Origin: Sphingopyxis witflariensis
GTDB lineage: Bacteria > Pseudomonadota > Alphaproteobacteria > Sphingomonadales > Sphingomonadaceae
Assembly (NCBI RefSeq): GCF_002205635.1
Contig: NZ_NISJ01000008.1
Coordinates: 25,001-89,000, forward strand
DNA: 64,000 nt
Direction: 5' to 3'
Both the position numbers and the translations under genes were made by a program. Position 1 is the stretch's first letter, and every line of letters starts with the position of its first letter. Of the stretch, positions 18,562-27,908 are shown in pieces. A model generated the notes under the pieces. That model had not been told where the DNA came from. It worked only from the letters and a program-made list of their open reading frames with translations, and did not search any database.

Positions 18562-20142
18562 TTAGGTCGCTCCTCCCTTTCGTGGGGAGGCTTTCTTCGC
18601 AGGCGGCTTTTTCGTCGCCGCCACTTTCTTGACCGGGACCTTTTTCGGCGCCGGTTTTTCGGCCTTCGCCTCGGGCGGCGGCGCGTCCTTCGCCACCGAT
18701 TCCGCGACCGTCTCTTCCGCCTGCCCCAACGTGCGCAGGAACATGTTGCGGACGTCGCGGACATGATTGTTCAGCGTCCGGGCGCTCCATTTCGACGTTT
18801 CGACCGGGTCGAGCACGGTGACACGCACCGTCGCAGGGCGCATCACAAACTCATTCTTCGGCGCGACATCGGTGGCGTTATGAATCACGATCGGGACGAT
18901 CGGCACCCCCGCCTGCATCGCCAGATGAAAGGCGCCCTTTTTGAAGGGTTCGAGCTTGGGCGTCAGGCTGCGCGTGCCTTCGGGCGAGATGCAGATCGAT
19001 TTTCCCTCGATCCTGATCGCATCGACCAGCGGCTCCATCGCCTTGATCGCGCTCTTGCCGTCGGCACGGTCGACGAAGACGGTGCCACCCCATTCCATCA
19101 ACTTGCCGAGGATCGGGATGTCCCGAATTTCCTTCTTCCCCACCCCGCCCATATCGCGGCGGATGAGCTTGGCCAGGATCATCACATCGGCCTTGCTCTG
19201 GTGGTTGAAGATGAAAACGCACGGGCGCGCCGCCCACAGATTCTTCTCGCCCTCGACATCGAGTTCGACCCCCGTGATCGCGGTCGCGAAATCGCCGAAC
19301 AGGCCGATCGAAAAATTGGCTGCCTCGCGCTGCGAACGGGTGAGCGCCCAGATCGGAAGCCCCGCGGCAAAGGCGCCGACGAGCGAGCCGGTGGCATAGA
19401 TGGTGCGGGTATAATCGACCCAGCTTGGCGTGCCGCGGCTGCCGAAGCGCTGCACCGGCCAGCCATTTTCTTCGGCAATCGCCTTGAGTTTCAGATTGGG
19501 GTTGAGCGGGCGCGGCTTGCCGACGCGTTCGAGCAGTTCGATATCGTCGTCGCTGTCCGAATAGAAAAAGCTCTGGTCGAGATCGAGGCCATATTCGGCG
19601 GCGAGCTCCTCGGCGGCGAGCACCTTGCCCTCGCCGAAACACAAGGGCCGGATGATCTCGCCGGTGAACACCCCATCCTCAATCTCATAGGCCGAGCATT
19701 TGATATCCTCGATGCCCAGATCGCGCGCGGTCGGTTCGATCTGATAGATGGTCGCCGACGAGATGATCGCGACGCGGTGCCCCTTCGCCTGATGCGCCTC
19801 GATGATCGCACGGGCTTCAGGATAAATCTTCCGCGCGATATGCTTTTTGTAAAGTTCTTCGCCAAACTCGATGAAGCTCTCTTCCTCGACGCCCTTCATG
19901 AATTTGGCTGCGCCCGACATCAGCCCCGAAAAGCCGATGGTGCCGAGGCTGTGCTGCGCGATCACCTGTGCGGTCTCGGCGATTTCCTCGACCGACATTT
20001 CGCGGCGCTGAAATTTCTCGCGGAGCATCGCCGTCGCCGAATAGCCCGAGATGATGGTGCCGTCGAAATCGAAGAGCGCCGCAATATGCGGTCCGGGTTC
20101 GGATTGGAGAACTTCTTCCAAATGCGGTTGTGGTCTTGGCAC
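18562..20142 (-). CDS. Fusion: HAD-IB phosphatase and 1-acylglycerol-3-phosphate acyltransferase
   Basis: A 526-residue two-domain protein. Residues about 18-225 form an HAD-IB hydrolase (FDFDGTI nucleophile Asp, IISSAT motif II, FFYSDSDDDIELL metal motif). Residues about 255-480 form a PlsC-type acyltransferase (FNHQSKAD HX4D block and SPEGTRSLTP). Such fusions are inferred to acylate lysophosphatidate and dephosphorylate a lipid phosphate, yielding diacylglycerol for WS/DGAT. The last 50 residues are a Lys/Ala/Pro-rich tail. It is the first gene of the lipid block. The substrate of the HAD half is unproven. Confidence 0.9.
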   Translation of the reverse strand: MPRPQPHLEEVLQSEPGPHIAALFDFDGTIISGYSATAMLREKFQRREMSVEEIAETAQVIAQHSLGTIGFSGLMSGAAKFMKGVEEESFIEFGEELYKKHIARKIYPEARAIIEAHQAKGHRVAIISSATIYQIEPTARDLGIEDIKCSAYEIEDGVFTGEIIRPLCFGEGKVLAAEELAAEYGLDLDQSFFYSDSDDDIELLERVGKPRPLNPNLKLKAIAEENGWPVQRFGSRGTPSWVDYTRTIYATGSLVGAFAAGLPIWALTRSQREAANFSIGLFGDFATAITGVELDVEGEKNLWAARPCVFIFNHQSKADVMILAKLIRRDMGGVGKKEIRDIPILGKLMEWGGTVFVDRADGKSAIKAMEPLVDAIRIEGKSICISPEGTRSLTPKLEPFKKGAFHLAMQAGVPIVPIVIHNATDVAPKNEFVMRPATVRVTVLDPVETSKWSARTLNNHVRDVRNMFLRTLGQAEETVAESVAKDAPPPEAKAEKPAPKKVPVKKVAATKKPPAKKASPRKGGAT

Positions 20143-20284
20143 ATACCCTCCCCACAGCGGCTTGTTTGCCGCCTTGTGCCTGCACGATGGCAGGTAAGAT
20201 GGGGTTAATCAATGCAGCCAGTTCACAGAAAATCGTCATTCCGGCCTCTGTGCCTGCAGGTAGTCGCAGAGGCCGGGATAACGG

Positions 20285-20905
20285 TCAGGGACGAAGCGCC
20301 GCCGCTTCCTTTGCCAATGCCTCGATCCGCGCTGGGTCGAGCGGCCCCGAGGGGACGACCCAGCTGCCGCCGACGCACAGCACGGGACCCAGCGCGAGCC
20401 ATTCGGGGGCATTCGCGGCGCTGATCCCGCCGGTCGGGCAGAAGCGCGCCTGACCGAACGGACCCGCGAGCGCCTTCAGCGCCGGGATGCCGCCGCTGGT
20501 CGCCGCGGGGAAGAATTTGAAGCGCTCGAGCCCGAGGTCGAGCCCGCGCATGATATCGCCCGCATTGGCGATGCCCGGGAGGAACGGAATCCCGCTGGCG
20601 ACCGCCGCTTTGCCGAGATTGTCGGTGAGGCCCGGCGAGACGATGAATTCGGAACCCGCATCGATCGCGGCGCCGAGCATCGCCGGATTGAGAACGGTGC
20701 CCGCGCCGACGATTGCGCCCTTGACGCTCTTCATCGCCGTGATGGCGTCGAGCGCAGCCGGGGTACGCAGCGTCACTTCAAGCACGGTCAGGCCGCCCGC
20801 AACCAGCGCCTCGGCCATCGGCACCGCATCCTCGACCCGGTCGATCACGATCACGGGGATGACGGGCGCGAGGCGCATGAGCTGGTCGATGCTTTTGTCG
20901 GTCAT
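20285..20905 (-). CDS. eda: 2-dehydro-3-deoxy-6-phosphogluconate aldolase
   Basis: This 206-residue class I aldolase splits KDPG into pyruvate and glyceraldehyde-3-phosphate, the last step of the Entner-Doudoroff pathway. The glutamate base region TVLEVTLRTPAAL and the Schiff-base lysine in RFKFFPAA are visible, as is the phosphate-binding CPTGGIS. It is third in the order zwf, edd, eda on one strand, separated from edd by a palindromic repeat. Length is normal. Confidence 0.96.
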   Translation of the reverse strand: MTDKSIDQLMRLAPVIPVIVIDRVEDAVPMAEALVAGGLTVLEVTLRTPAALDAITAMKSVKGAIVGAGTVLNPAMLGAAIDAGSEFIVSPGLTDNLGKAAVASGIPFLPGIANAGDIMRGLDLGLERFKFFPAATSGGIPALKALAGPFGQARFCPTGGISAANAPEWLALGPVLCVGGSWVVPSGPLDPARIEALAKEAAALRP

Positions 20906-20931
20906 ATTATTCTCCGTTTTAACTCAACACG

Positions 20932-21020
20932 CCGTTCGCCCTGAGCTTGTCGAAGCACCGTTCTTCTATTCTCGCTACGCAGAAAAAAGGACGGTGCTTC
21001 GACAAGCTCAGCACAAACGG
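20932..21020. repeat. Palindromic intergenic repeat, class A copy 2
   Basis: The arms, with the core CTGAGCTTGTCGAAG and its complement, surround a centre rich in A. It fills the edd-eda gap almost exactly, ending six bases from the edd stop codon. Confidence 0.92.
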
Positions 21021-21026
21021 GAAAAA

Positions 21027-22868
21027 CTAAATTATCTGCTCCATCGCCGCGAGCATCGCCGATCCGCCCTTTTCGGCTTCGTCAGCGTGATGGCGGAACA
21101 GCGCGAACAATTCGCGGCCAACGCCGAGCGCAGGCGGCGGGGCGATGGCAGGCATGCGCGCAGCCCAGACGGCGGGATCGACGAGCGCAGTCGCCTCCCC
21201 GTTGCGCGCACAGACGCGAACCATGTCGCCGTCCTGCAAAAAGGCGAGCGGACCGCTGACCCCATCGGCGCCCGGCAGCGCCTCGGGCGACAAATGGATC
21301 ACCGCAGGCACCTTGCCGCTGGCGCCCGACATGCGGCCGTCGGTGAGCAGCGCGACGCGGAAACCCTTGTCCTGCAAGACGCCGAGCGCGGGCGTCAGCT
21401 TGTGCAGTTCGGGCATGCCGTTGGCGCGCGGACCCTGAAAGCGGACGACGACGATCACATCGCGCTCGAGTTCGCCCGCCTTGAAGGCGGTAAGCACCGC
21501 ATCCTGATTGTCGAAGATGCGCGCGGGTGCCTCGATCGTCCAGCGATCCTCGGCAACTGCGCTGGTCTTGATGATCGCGCGGCCGAGATTGCCCGCAAGC
21601 AGCCGCATGCCGCCGTCGGGCGAGAAGGGCGCCGCCACGGGGCGTAGCATCGCATCGTCGCGGCTTGTCGCGGGCGCGCCCTGCCAATGTAGTTCGTCAT
21701 CGACGATCACCGGCTCGGACGCATAATCGGCCATCGTTCCGCCGACGGTCAGCACATCGCCGTGGAGCAGCCCGGCGCCGAGCAGTTCCTGCACGACATA
21801 GCCGATCCCGCCCGCGGCGTGGAAATGGTTCACGTCGCCCGCACCGTTCGGATAGACGCGCGCGAGCAACGGCACCGCATGGCTCAATTCGTCGAAATCC
21901 TGCCAGTCGATGATGATGCCGGCGGCACGCGCGATCGCGGGCACATGGATCGCATGGTTGGTCGAGCCGCCGGTTGCGAGCAGGCCGATCGCGGCGTTGA
22001 CGATCGCCTTTTCATCGACGCAGCGCGCGAGCGGGCGGTAATCGTCGCCGTCCCACCCGATCGCGGCGAGCCGGTGGGTTGCGGCGCGGGTCAGTTCCTG
22101 ACGCAGCTTGGTGCCCGGATTGACGAAGGCGCTGCCGGGCATGTGCAGCCCCATCAGCTCCATCATCATCTGGTTCGAATTGGCGGTGCCATAAAAGGTG
22201 CAGGTGCCCGCGCCATGGTAGCTCGCCGCCTCGGCCTCGAGCAGTTCGTCGCGGGTCGCCTTGCCCTCGGCATAGAGCTGGCGGACGCGCTGCTTTTCCT
22301 TGTTGGCGAGGCCCGATGGCATCGGCCCGGCGGGAATCAATATCTGCGGCAGATGCCCGAAACGCAGCGCGCCGATGAGCAGCCCGGGGACGATCTTGTC
22401 GCAGATACCAAGCAAGGCGACGCTTTCGAACATCGCATGGCTGAGCGCGATCGCCGTCCCCTGCGCAATATTGTCGCGGCTGAACAGCGACAGGTCCATT
22501 CCCGCCTGCCCCTGCGTCACCCCGTCGCACATCGCAGGCACGCCGCCCGCGACCTGCGCCGTCGCGCCGACCTCGCGCGCGAACAATTTGATCTGTTCGG
22601 GGTAACGGCCATAGGGCTGATGCGCGGACAGCATGTCGTTATAGGCGGTGACGATCCCGATGTTCATCGCCGCACCGGTACGGATCGCGGGCTTGTCCTC
22701 CCCCGATGCCGCGAAAGCATGCGCGAGGTTACCGCATGACAGACTGCCGCGATTGGTGCCTGCCTCGCGCTGGCGATCCATCAGCTCGAGATAGGCGGCG
22801 CGGCGCGGTGCGCTGCGCGCGATAATGCGGTCGGTGACCGCAGCGATGGTGGGGTGAAGGTCAGTCAT
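21027..22868 (-). CDS. edd: Phosphogluconate dehydratase
   Basis: This 613-residue Fe-S dehydratase turns 6-phosphogluconate into KDPG. Family marks include [15 protein letters not shown] near the start, [31 protein letters not shown] and [14 protein letters not shown] near the C-terminus. Cluster-binding cysteines lie in the first two thirds (for example MCDGVTQ and [10 protein letters not shown]). It follows zwf on the same strand, with a class A palindrome between them. The full length indicates a functional enzyme. Confidence 0.96.
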   Translation of the reverse strand: MTDLHPTIAAVTDRIIARSAPRRAAYLELMDRQREAGTNRGSLSCGNLAHAFAASGEDKPAIRTGAAMNIGIVTAYNDMLSAHQPYGRYPEQIKLFAREVGATAQVAGGVPAMCDGVTQGQAGMDLSLFSRDNIAQGTAIALSHAMFESVALLGICDKIVPGLLIGALRFGHLPQILIPAGPMPSGLANKEKQRVRQLYAEGKATRDELLEAEAASYHGAGTCTFYGTANSNQMMMELMGLHMPGSAFVNPGTKLRQELTRAATHRLAAIGWDGDDYRPLARCVDEKAIVNAAIGLLATGGSTNHAIHVPAIARAAGIIIDWQDFDELSHAVPLLARVYPNGAGDVNHFHAAGGIGYVVQELLGAGLLHGDVLTVGGTMADYASEPVIVDDELHWQGAPATSRDDAMLRPVAAPFSPDGGMRLLAGNLGRAIIKTSAVAEDRWTIEAPARIFDNQDAVLTAFKAGELERDVIVVVRFQGPRANGMPELHKLTPALGVLQDKGFRVALLTDGRMSGASGKVPAVIHLSPEALPGADGVSGPLAFLQDGDMVRVCARNGEATALVDPAVWAARMPAIAPPPALGVGRELFALFRHHADEAEKGGSAMLAAMEQII

Positions 22869-22878
22869 AATTCAAAAT

Positions 22879-22965
22879 CCGTTTGTCCTGAGCTTGTCGA
22901 AGGACCGTTCTTTCTTGTGACGCACAAAGAAAAAGACAGCCCTTCGACAAGCTCAGGGCGAACGG
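22879..22965. repeat. Palindromic intergenic repeat, class A copy 3
   Basis: The same inverted GAGCTTGTCGAAG cores as the other class A copies, here in the zwf-edd gap. With copy 2 it means that both gaps of the Entner-Doudoroff set carry one repeat each. Confidence 0.92.
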
Positions 22966-22987
22966 AAATTTGGGGCGCGATGATCGT

Positions 22988-24451
22988 TCAATCATGCCAG
23001 CTCGCCCCATCCCGCTCGATCAGCGCGATAGCGCTCGACGGGCCCCAGCTACCAGCGGTGTAGTTCTGCGGCGCCATGTCGACTGCAGCCCAGGCGTCGC
23101 GGATCGAGTCGATCCACTGCCACTGCGCCTCGACCTCGTCGCGGCGGACGAACAAGGTCTGGTCGCCCTCGATGAAATCGAGCAGAAGGCGTTCGTAAGC
23201 GATGCGGCGGCGCTCGCCCGCAAAGCTGTGCGACAGCGAAACGTCCATCGTCACTTCGCGCAGCTTGACACCATCGCGGTCGAGCCCCGGCTGTTTCGAC
23301 ATCACCTTGACCCGGATATTCTCCTCGGGCTGCAGGTTGATGATCATCTTGTTGGCATCGAGCCGCGCGCCACCAACATCGGCGAAGATATTGTGCGGTA
23401 CCGGCTTGAACTGGATCAGCACCTCGGACTTGCGCTCGGGCATCCGCTTGCCGGTGCGGAGGTAAAAGGGCACGCCCTTCCAGCGCCAGTTGTCGATATA
23501 GGCCTTCAGCGCAACGAAGGTTTCGGTGTTCGACGGCTGGCCAAGCTCATCAGCATAGCCCGCAACCGGGGCGCCGTTCACCGCGCCGCTGCTATATTGG
23601 CCTTTGACGCTGTGCGTCTTGACGTCTGCGGCGGTCATCTTGCGCAGGCTACGCAGCAGCTTGACCTTTTCGTCGCGCACCGCGGTCGAGGTGACGCTGG
23701 CGGGCGGCTCCATCGCGATGATTGCGAGTAGCTGGAGCATATGGTTTTGCACCATATCCTTCAGCGCGCCAACGCCGTCATAGTAAGACACGCGGCCCTC
23801 GAGCCCGACCGTCTCGGCGACGGTGATCTGGACATGGTCGATCGCCTGCGCGTTCCACAGCGGTTCGAACAACATATTGGCAAAGCGCAGCGCGAGCAGA
23901 TTCTGCACCGTTTCCTTGCCGAGATAATGGTCGATGCGGAACACCCGGTCCTCGGCAAAGGCGCTGCCGACCTGCGCATTGACCTCGCGCGAAGAGGCGA
24001 GGTCGTGACCGATCGGCTTTTCCATCGCGATGCGGCAGTCGGCGCAGGCGATGCCCGCAGCGGCGAGCCCCTGCGCGATCGGACCGAACATCGACGGCGG
24101 GGTCGACAAATACACGCCGACGGGCCGCGAACGACGATGACCCAACAGCGTCGCCAGATCGTCAAAGCCGGTGCCGGCACCCGCATCGACCGGGCAATAA
24201 TCGATCCGTTCGACAAAGCCCGAGACAGCGGCTTCATCGAGTCGCTCTTCAGGCAGATGCTCGGCGAGCGCCGCGCGCACCTGACCGTGAAAAGCCGCGC
24301 GGTCCATCGGCGAGCGGCCCGACCCGATAATCGTGAGCGCGTCGGCGAGCAATCCGTCGAGATGGAGATTGTAGAGCGAGGGAAAGAGCATGCGCTGCGC
24401 CAGGTCGCCCGTCGCGCCGAACAAAACCAGAGTTTCGACTTTCACGCTCAC
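22988..24451 (-). CDS. zwf: Glucose-6-phosphate 1-dehydrogenase
   Basis: The 487-residue enzyme oxidises glucose-6-phosphate with NAD(P)+ and feeds the Entner-Doudoroff pathway. The nucleotide-binding LFGATGDLAQRML and the substrate signature RIDHYLGKETVQN are visible, plus AMEKPIGHDL. The start is a GTG at 24451 with AAGGGGA upstream; the open frame continues upstream but the added residues are not family-like. It is the first gene of zwf-edd-eda and is divergent from glpD across a 127-bp region that must hold both promoters. Confidence 0.95.
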   Translation of the reverse strand: MSVKVETLVLFGATGDLAQRMLFPSLYNLHLDGLLADALTIIGSGRSPMDRAAFHGQVRAALAEHLPEERLDEAAVSGFVERIDYCPVDAGAGTGFDDLATLLGHRRSRPVGVYLSTPPSMFGPIAQGLAAAGIACADCRIAMEKPIGHDLASSREVNAQVGSAFAEDRVFRIDHYLGKETVQNLLALRFANMLFEPLWNAQAIDHVQITVAETVGLEGRVSYYDGVGALKDMVQNHMLQLLAIIAMEPPASVTSTAVRDEKVKLLRSLRKMTAADVKTHSVKGQYSSGAVNGAPVAGYADELGQPSNTETFVALKAYIDNWRWKGVPFYLRTGKRMPERKSEVLIQFKPVPHNIFADVGGARLDANKMIINLQPEENIRVKVMSKQPGLDRDGVKLREVTMDVSLSHSFAGERRRIAYERLLLDFIEGDQTLFVRRDEVEAQWQWIDSIRDAWAAVDMAPQNYTAGSWGPSSAIALIERDGASWHD

Positions 24452-24578
24452 AAAAATCCCCTTGATATCCCGATGAAGAAGTGGCGGATGCGCCGTGCGA
24501 TTGCAACGCGCATACGTAGGCCGCATACGATGTCTCTCCATTGGCAAAAGCCCCGCGCTTGGCTTAGGAAGCGCCTCA

Positions 24579-26081
24579 ATGATCGACGCCCCGCAACCCT
24601 ATGATGTCATTGTCGTCGGCGGCGGGGTCAACGGCGCCGGGGTCGCGCGCGATGCCGCCGGGCGCGGCGCGCGGGTGCTGCTGCTCGAGGCGGGCGACCT
24701 CGCGCAGGGCACTTCCTCGGCATCGACCAAGCTGATCCACGGCGGTCTGCGCTACCTCGAACATTATGAATTCGGCCTCGTCCGCGAGGCCCTGAAGGAA
24801 CGCGAAATCCTGTGGGGCATCGCGCCGCACATCATCTGGCCGCTGCGCTTCGTCCTGCCTTATCGCACCGGATTGCGCCCGCGCTGGCTGCTGCGGCTCG
24901 GCCTGTTCCTTTACGACCATATCGGCGGGCGCAAGAAATTGCCCGCGACGCGCTCGATCGACTTGCGCAAGCATGAGGCAGGCACCCCGCTCCAATCGCA
25001 ATATGCGCGCGGCTTCGAATATTCGGATGGCTGGGTCGACGATGCGCGGTTGGTGGTGCTCAACGCGCGCGATGCCGCCCTGCATGGCGCGCGGGTCCGC
25101 ACGCACACCCGCGCTGACATGCTGCGCTGCGAGGACGGATTATGGGTCGTCGATGCGGCGGACGATCGCGGTCACAGCTACCGCTTCACCGGCCGCAGCG
25201 TCGTCAATGCGGCGGGGCCCGCAGTGCTCGACCTGCTCAAACGCGCCGATGCCGAACCCGATCATCAGATGCGGCTGGTGCGCGGGTCGCACATCGTCGT
25301 GCGGCGATTGTTCGAGCATGACTATGCCTATTTCTTCCAGCTTCCCGACGGGCGCATCTTCTTCGCCATTCCCTATGAGCGCGATTTCACGCTGATCGGC
25401 ACGACCGATCAGGACCATGACGGGCCGGCGAGCGAGGCGCGCGCAAGCGCCGAGGAAATCGCCTATTTATGCGAGGGCGCGAGCGAATATTTCCGCGCGC
25501 CCATCACCCCCGCCGATGTCGTATGGACCTATTCGGGGGTGAGGCCACTGATCGAGGACGGGTCGGGACGCCCCGAGGCGGCGACCCGCGGCTATCGCAT
25601 CGACCTCGACATGGAAGAAGGCGCGCCGCTGCTCACTATTTATGGCGGCAAGATTACCAGTTATCGCCATGTCGCCGAGGCCGCCGTCGATGTGCTGGCC
25701 GAACATATACAGGCGCTGTCGGGGAAGGCCTGGACCGGCAAGGCGCCGTTGCCCGGCGGCGATTTCCCGACGAACGGCGCTGCGGCGCTCAAGGCCGAAT
25801 ATAAGCTCGCCTACCCCTTCCTTTCCGCCGCAGCAGTCGACCGCATCGTCAAGGCCTATGGCAGCGACGCGCGGCAATGGCTGGGCGCGGCCGACGGTTG
25901 GGACGCGCTCGGCGGCGATCTCGGCCATGGACTGAGCGCCGCCGAGGCGACCTGGCTGGTCGAACAGGAGTGGGCGCGGACCACCGACGATATTTTGTGG
26001 CGGCGGAGCAAGCTGGGGCTGCACTTCACCGCCGATGAGGTGGCGCGTCTCACGGCCTGGCTGGAGGCCCGCTCCAACTAG
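24579..26081 (+). CDS. glpD: Glycerol-3-phosphate dehydrogenase (FAD)
   Basis: The 500-residue flavoprotein oxidises glycerol-3-phosphate to dihydroxyacetone phosphate at the inner membrane face and passes electrons to quinone. It starts with the FAD-binding VIVVGGGVNGAGVARDAAGR, followed by STKLIHGGLRYLE, and shows the later GKITSYR motif. It could recycle glycerol-3-phosphate released when acylglycerols are broken down (inference from the lipid block nearby). Its TAG stop codon lies inside the left end of a small inverted-repeat element, so the last bases may have been changed by an insertion. The ATG at 24579 was chosen to match the family N-terminus. Confidence 0.95.
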   Translation: MIDAPQPYDVIVVGGGVNGAGVARDAAGRGARVLLLEAGDLAQGTSSASTKLIHGGLRYLEHYEFGLVREALKEREILWGIAPHIIWPLRFVLPYRTGLRPRWLLRLGLFLYDHIGGRKKLPATRSIDLRKHEAGTPLQSQYARGFEYSDGWVDDARLVVLNARDAALHGARVRTHTRADMLRCEDGLWVVDAADDRGHSYRFTGRSVVNAAGPAVLDLLKRADAEPDHQMRLVRGSHIVVRRLFEHDYAYFFQLPDGRIFFAIPYERDFTLIGTTDQDHDGPASEARASAEEIAYLCEGASEYFRAPITPADVVWTYSGVRPLIEDGSGRPEAATRGYRIDLDMEEGAPLLTIYGGKITSYRHVAEAAVDVLAEHIQALSGKAWTGKAPLPGGDFPTNGAAALKAEYKLAYPFLSAAAVDRIVKAYGSDARQWLGAADGWDALGGDLGHGLSAAEATWLVEQEWARTTDDILWRRSKLGLHFTADEVARLTAWLEARSN

Positions 26082-26251
26082 GGTCCGCACTCAACCACCA
26101 CGCGGCCGGGGTTCGAAGCGAAATGGCTCAGTGCGAGGAGGGAAGGCCTAGGAATATGTCGATATTTCAAGCCTTCCCGGCGCGCCTTTCTGCCCGAACC
26201 GTTCGCCATTTGGGCGCCCTCCGCGCCGCAGTAATTGAGTACGGACCCTAG
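26078..26251. mobile_element. Small inverted-repeat (MITE-like) element
   Basis: The ends TAGGGTCCGCACTCAA (26079-26094) and, inverted, TAGGGTCCGTACTCAA (26250-26235) match in 15 of 16 positions. CTAG stands at both outer borders and may be a 4-bp target duplication. The inside is about 140 bases with no gene and carries its own small inverted repeats. Both flanking convergent genes stop at the TAG provided by the ends. CTAG target choice recalls IS5-family elements, but the parent element is unknown. Confidence 0.65.
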
Positions 26252-26910
26252 GTCACACCATATTGCTCGGCGAGTTTGGCGCGGCGGACTTTCCAGGTTT
26301 CGGCCAGCACCGGCACCCGTTCCAGCGCGCGAAGATCATCGGGGCGGCTTTTGGCTTCGCCGCCGATCAAGAGCGCAAACAGCGAAGACAGCGACCATTC
26401 GGGATAGGGACGCTCGACGAGTATGAGCCCGTCACCCGCCTGCACCTGCCCCGACTCGAGGACGCGGTAATACCAACCCGAACGCCGCGTCGTGACGACC
26501 CGCGCCATCACCCCCTTGACGCCAAATCGATGGTCGAGCTTCCAGCACGGCTGGCGCGCCTGACTCACTTCGACGAGCGCGGTGCCGAGACGAAAACGGT
26601 CGCCGAGGAACACGCTGTCTTCGTCGAGACCCGCGGTCGAGATATTCTCGCCAAACGCCCCCGGCCCGCCGAGCAGCGGCACGTCGCCCAGATGTTCGCG
26701 CCAGAAGGGGTAATGATCCGCGGGATAGTGATGGATCGCCTTGTCGATTCCGCCATGATGAACGCGGTCGGCCTGTTCGTCGCCGGCAAGGCCAAGCGCG
26801 CCGATCGCGACGGGTCCTGCAACGGGCCGCTTGTCGATCGCGCTCGGTTCGTCGTCGCCGCGAAAAGCGCCGACTTTTCCGTTGAGTACTGCAAGGATTT
26901 CGGCCTTCAT
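26248..26910 (-). CDS. MOSC domain protein, YiiM-like
   Basis: A 220-residue MOSC protein. The family binds a sulfur or molybdenum cofactor species through a conserved cysteine, seen here in VSQARQPCWKLDHRF. HHGGIDKAIHHYP and GPGAFGENIS are typical of the YiiM branch, which reduces N-hydroxylated bases. The start at 26910 (MKAEILAVLNGK) matches homologues. Its stop codon is supplied by the right end of the inverted-repeat element, so the natural C-terminus may have been altered by a few residues. Confidence 0.85.
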   Translation of the reverse strand: MKAEILAVLNGKVGAFRGDDEPSAIDKRPVAGPVAIGALGLAGDEQADRVHHGGIDKAIHHYPADHYPFWREHLGDVPLLGGPGAFGENISTAGLDEDSVFLGDRFRLGTALVEVSQARQPCWKLDHRFGVKGVMARVVTTRRSGWYYRVLESGQVQAGDGLILVERPYPEWSLSSLFALLIGGEAKSRPDDLRALERVPVLAETWKVRRAKLAEQYGVT

Positions 26911-26973
26911 CCGTCGATGGAATAGCCCGTTTGGCCATTTTGGCAACATGCCGCCTCGCCCAAGCACCGCGCG

Positions 26974-27258
26974 TCATGGTCGATAGGGAATGGTGTCGGG
27001 AAGAAGAACGCCGACCTCGTGCGCATATCGCTCCCACGCGGCCGCGAGCACCGCCTTGCGTTCGGGATCATCGAGCGACAGGCCGCGGGTGTCAGCAGCA
27101 CGGCGCCGGCCAAAAGCTTCAGACGATGTTCGGGAGAGAAAGCGGTCATCATATGATGTCCCCGGGTGGCTTTTGCGCGCCCTTTCTGATGTGATGAATG
27201 GGGGCGCGGTGCGCCGCGCCGGATCGGGCAGCCGCCAGCTCGGTCCCCCACAGCGCAC
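26974..27258 (-). pseudogene. Possible 3' remnant of an arylsulfatase gene
   Basis: The last 35 codons before the TAA-side end read DDPERKAVLAAAWERY and then EVGVLLPD, which resembles the C-terminal helix and tail of arylsulfatases. Nothing upstream in this frame looks like a sulfatase: no C-x-P-S-R motif is found anywhere in the area, and the preceding residues are Arg/Ser-rich and shadow-like. It is most simply a scrap left after a deletion. A chance open frame is an alternative. Confidence 0.3.
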
Positions 27259-27908
27259 GGGCGGCGCTGCGTAGGGACGCAGGATAGCGAGCCAGATCCG
27301 ACAGGTCGGATTGGGTCAGCAAAGGCATGATTTTCCTCGCGCCGGCGCGCAGAACGCACCGGACATGGCGTCGCAACGCCCCGCGTGAGGAGGCGCGACT
27401 GGAGAGAAGGAGGCTCGCTGCGTGGAGCGGGATGCGGTCAGTCCGCTGCCCCAAGCGCAGGATCGACGATCGTCTAAATGTCGATGCTACACATATGCAT
27501 CGCAATAACCCCTTATCTGGAGGGAGAACGCAATGCCTGGCGATGTCGCCCGAGCATCACGCGCTTTAGCCGTTGGTAACGCGGAGCAAGCTGCTTCCCG
27601 ATCAAAAGCCGCGGGTCAATGGGGAGAGCCTCGTCGCCCGTCTCGACCAGTCCCGAGCAACAAAGTCAACTTAAACGATTGATATTGGATTCGTCAACGA
27701 TCGAAGCCGGTTTTTGCGAGGAAGAAAATCTTTCGGGCGGCGAGCCGAGGCCAGGCTTGAACCGAGGCGCTCGATTCGCCGAGGAACGACGCCCTCGCCT
27801 TGGGGCGGCGGCTTTGGCGCAATTCCACCGCGATGCCGGTTCACTTCCCCGCCGTTGACCGTTATGGCCTAGCAACACCAATCTGCCGACTTCGCTCAGG
27901 AGAAAGCC
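27259..27908. other. Gene-poor stretch, probably decayed
   Basis: No convincing full gene is seen. A 49-codon frame at 27533-27682 (plus) begins after a very good ribosome site (GGAGGGAG) but encodes an Ala/Arg/Ser-rich peptide of no known kind. It may be the start of a lost gene. A 59-codon minus-strand frame from 27328 is likewise unrecognised. The last bases hold the upstream region of the LysR-type gene. Confidence 0.5.
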
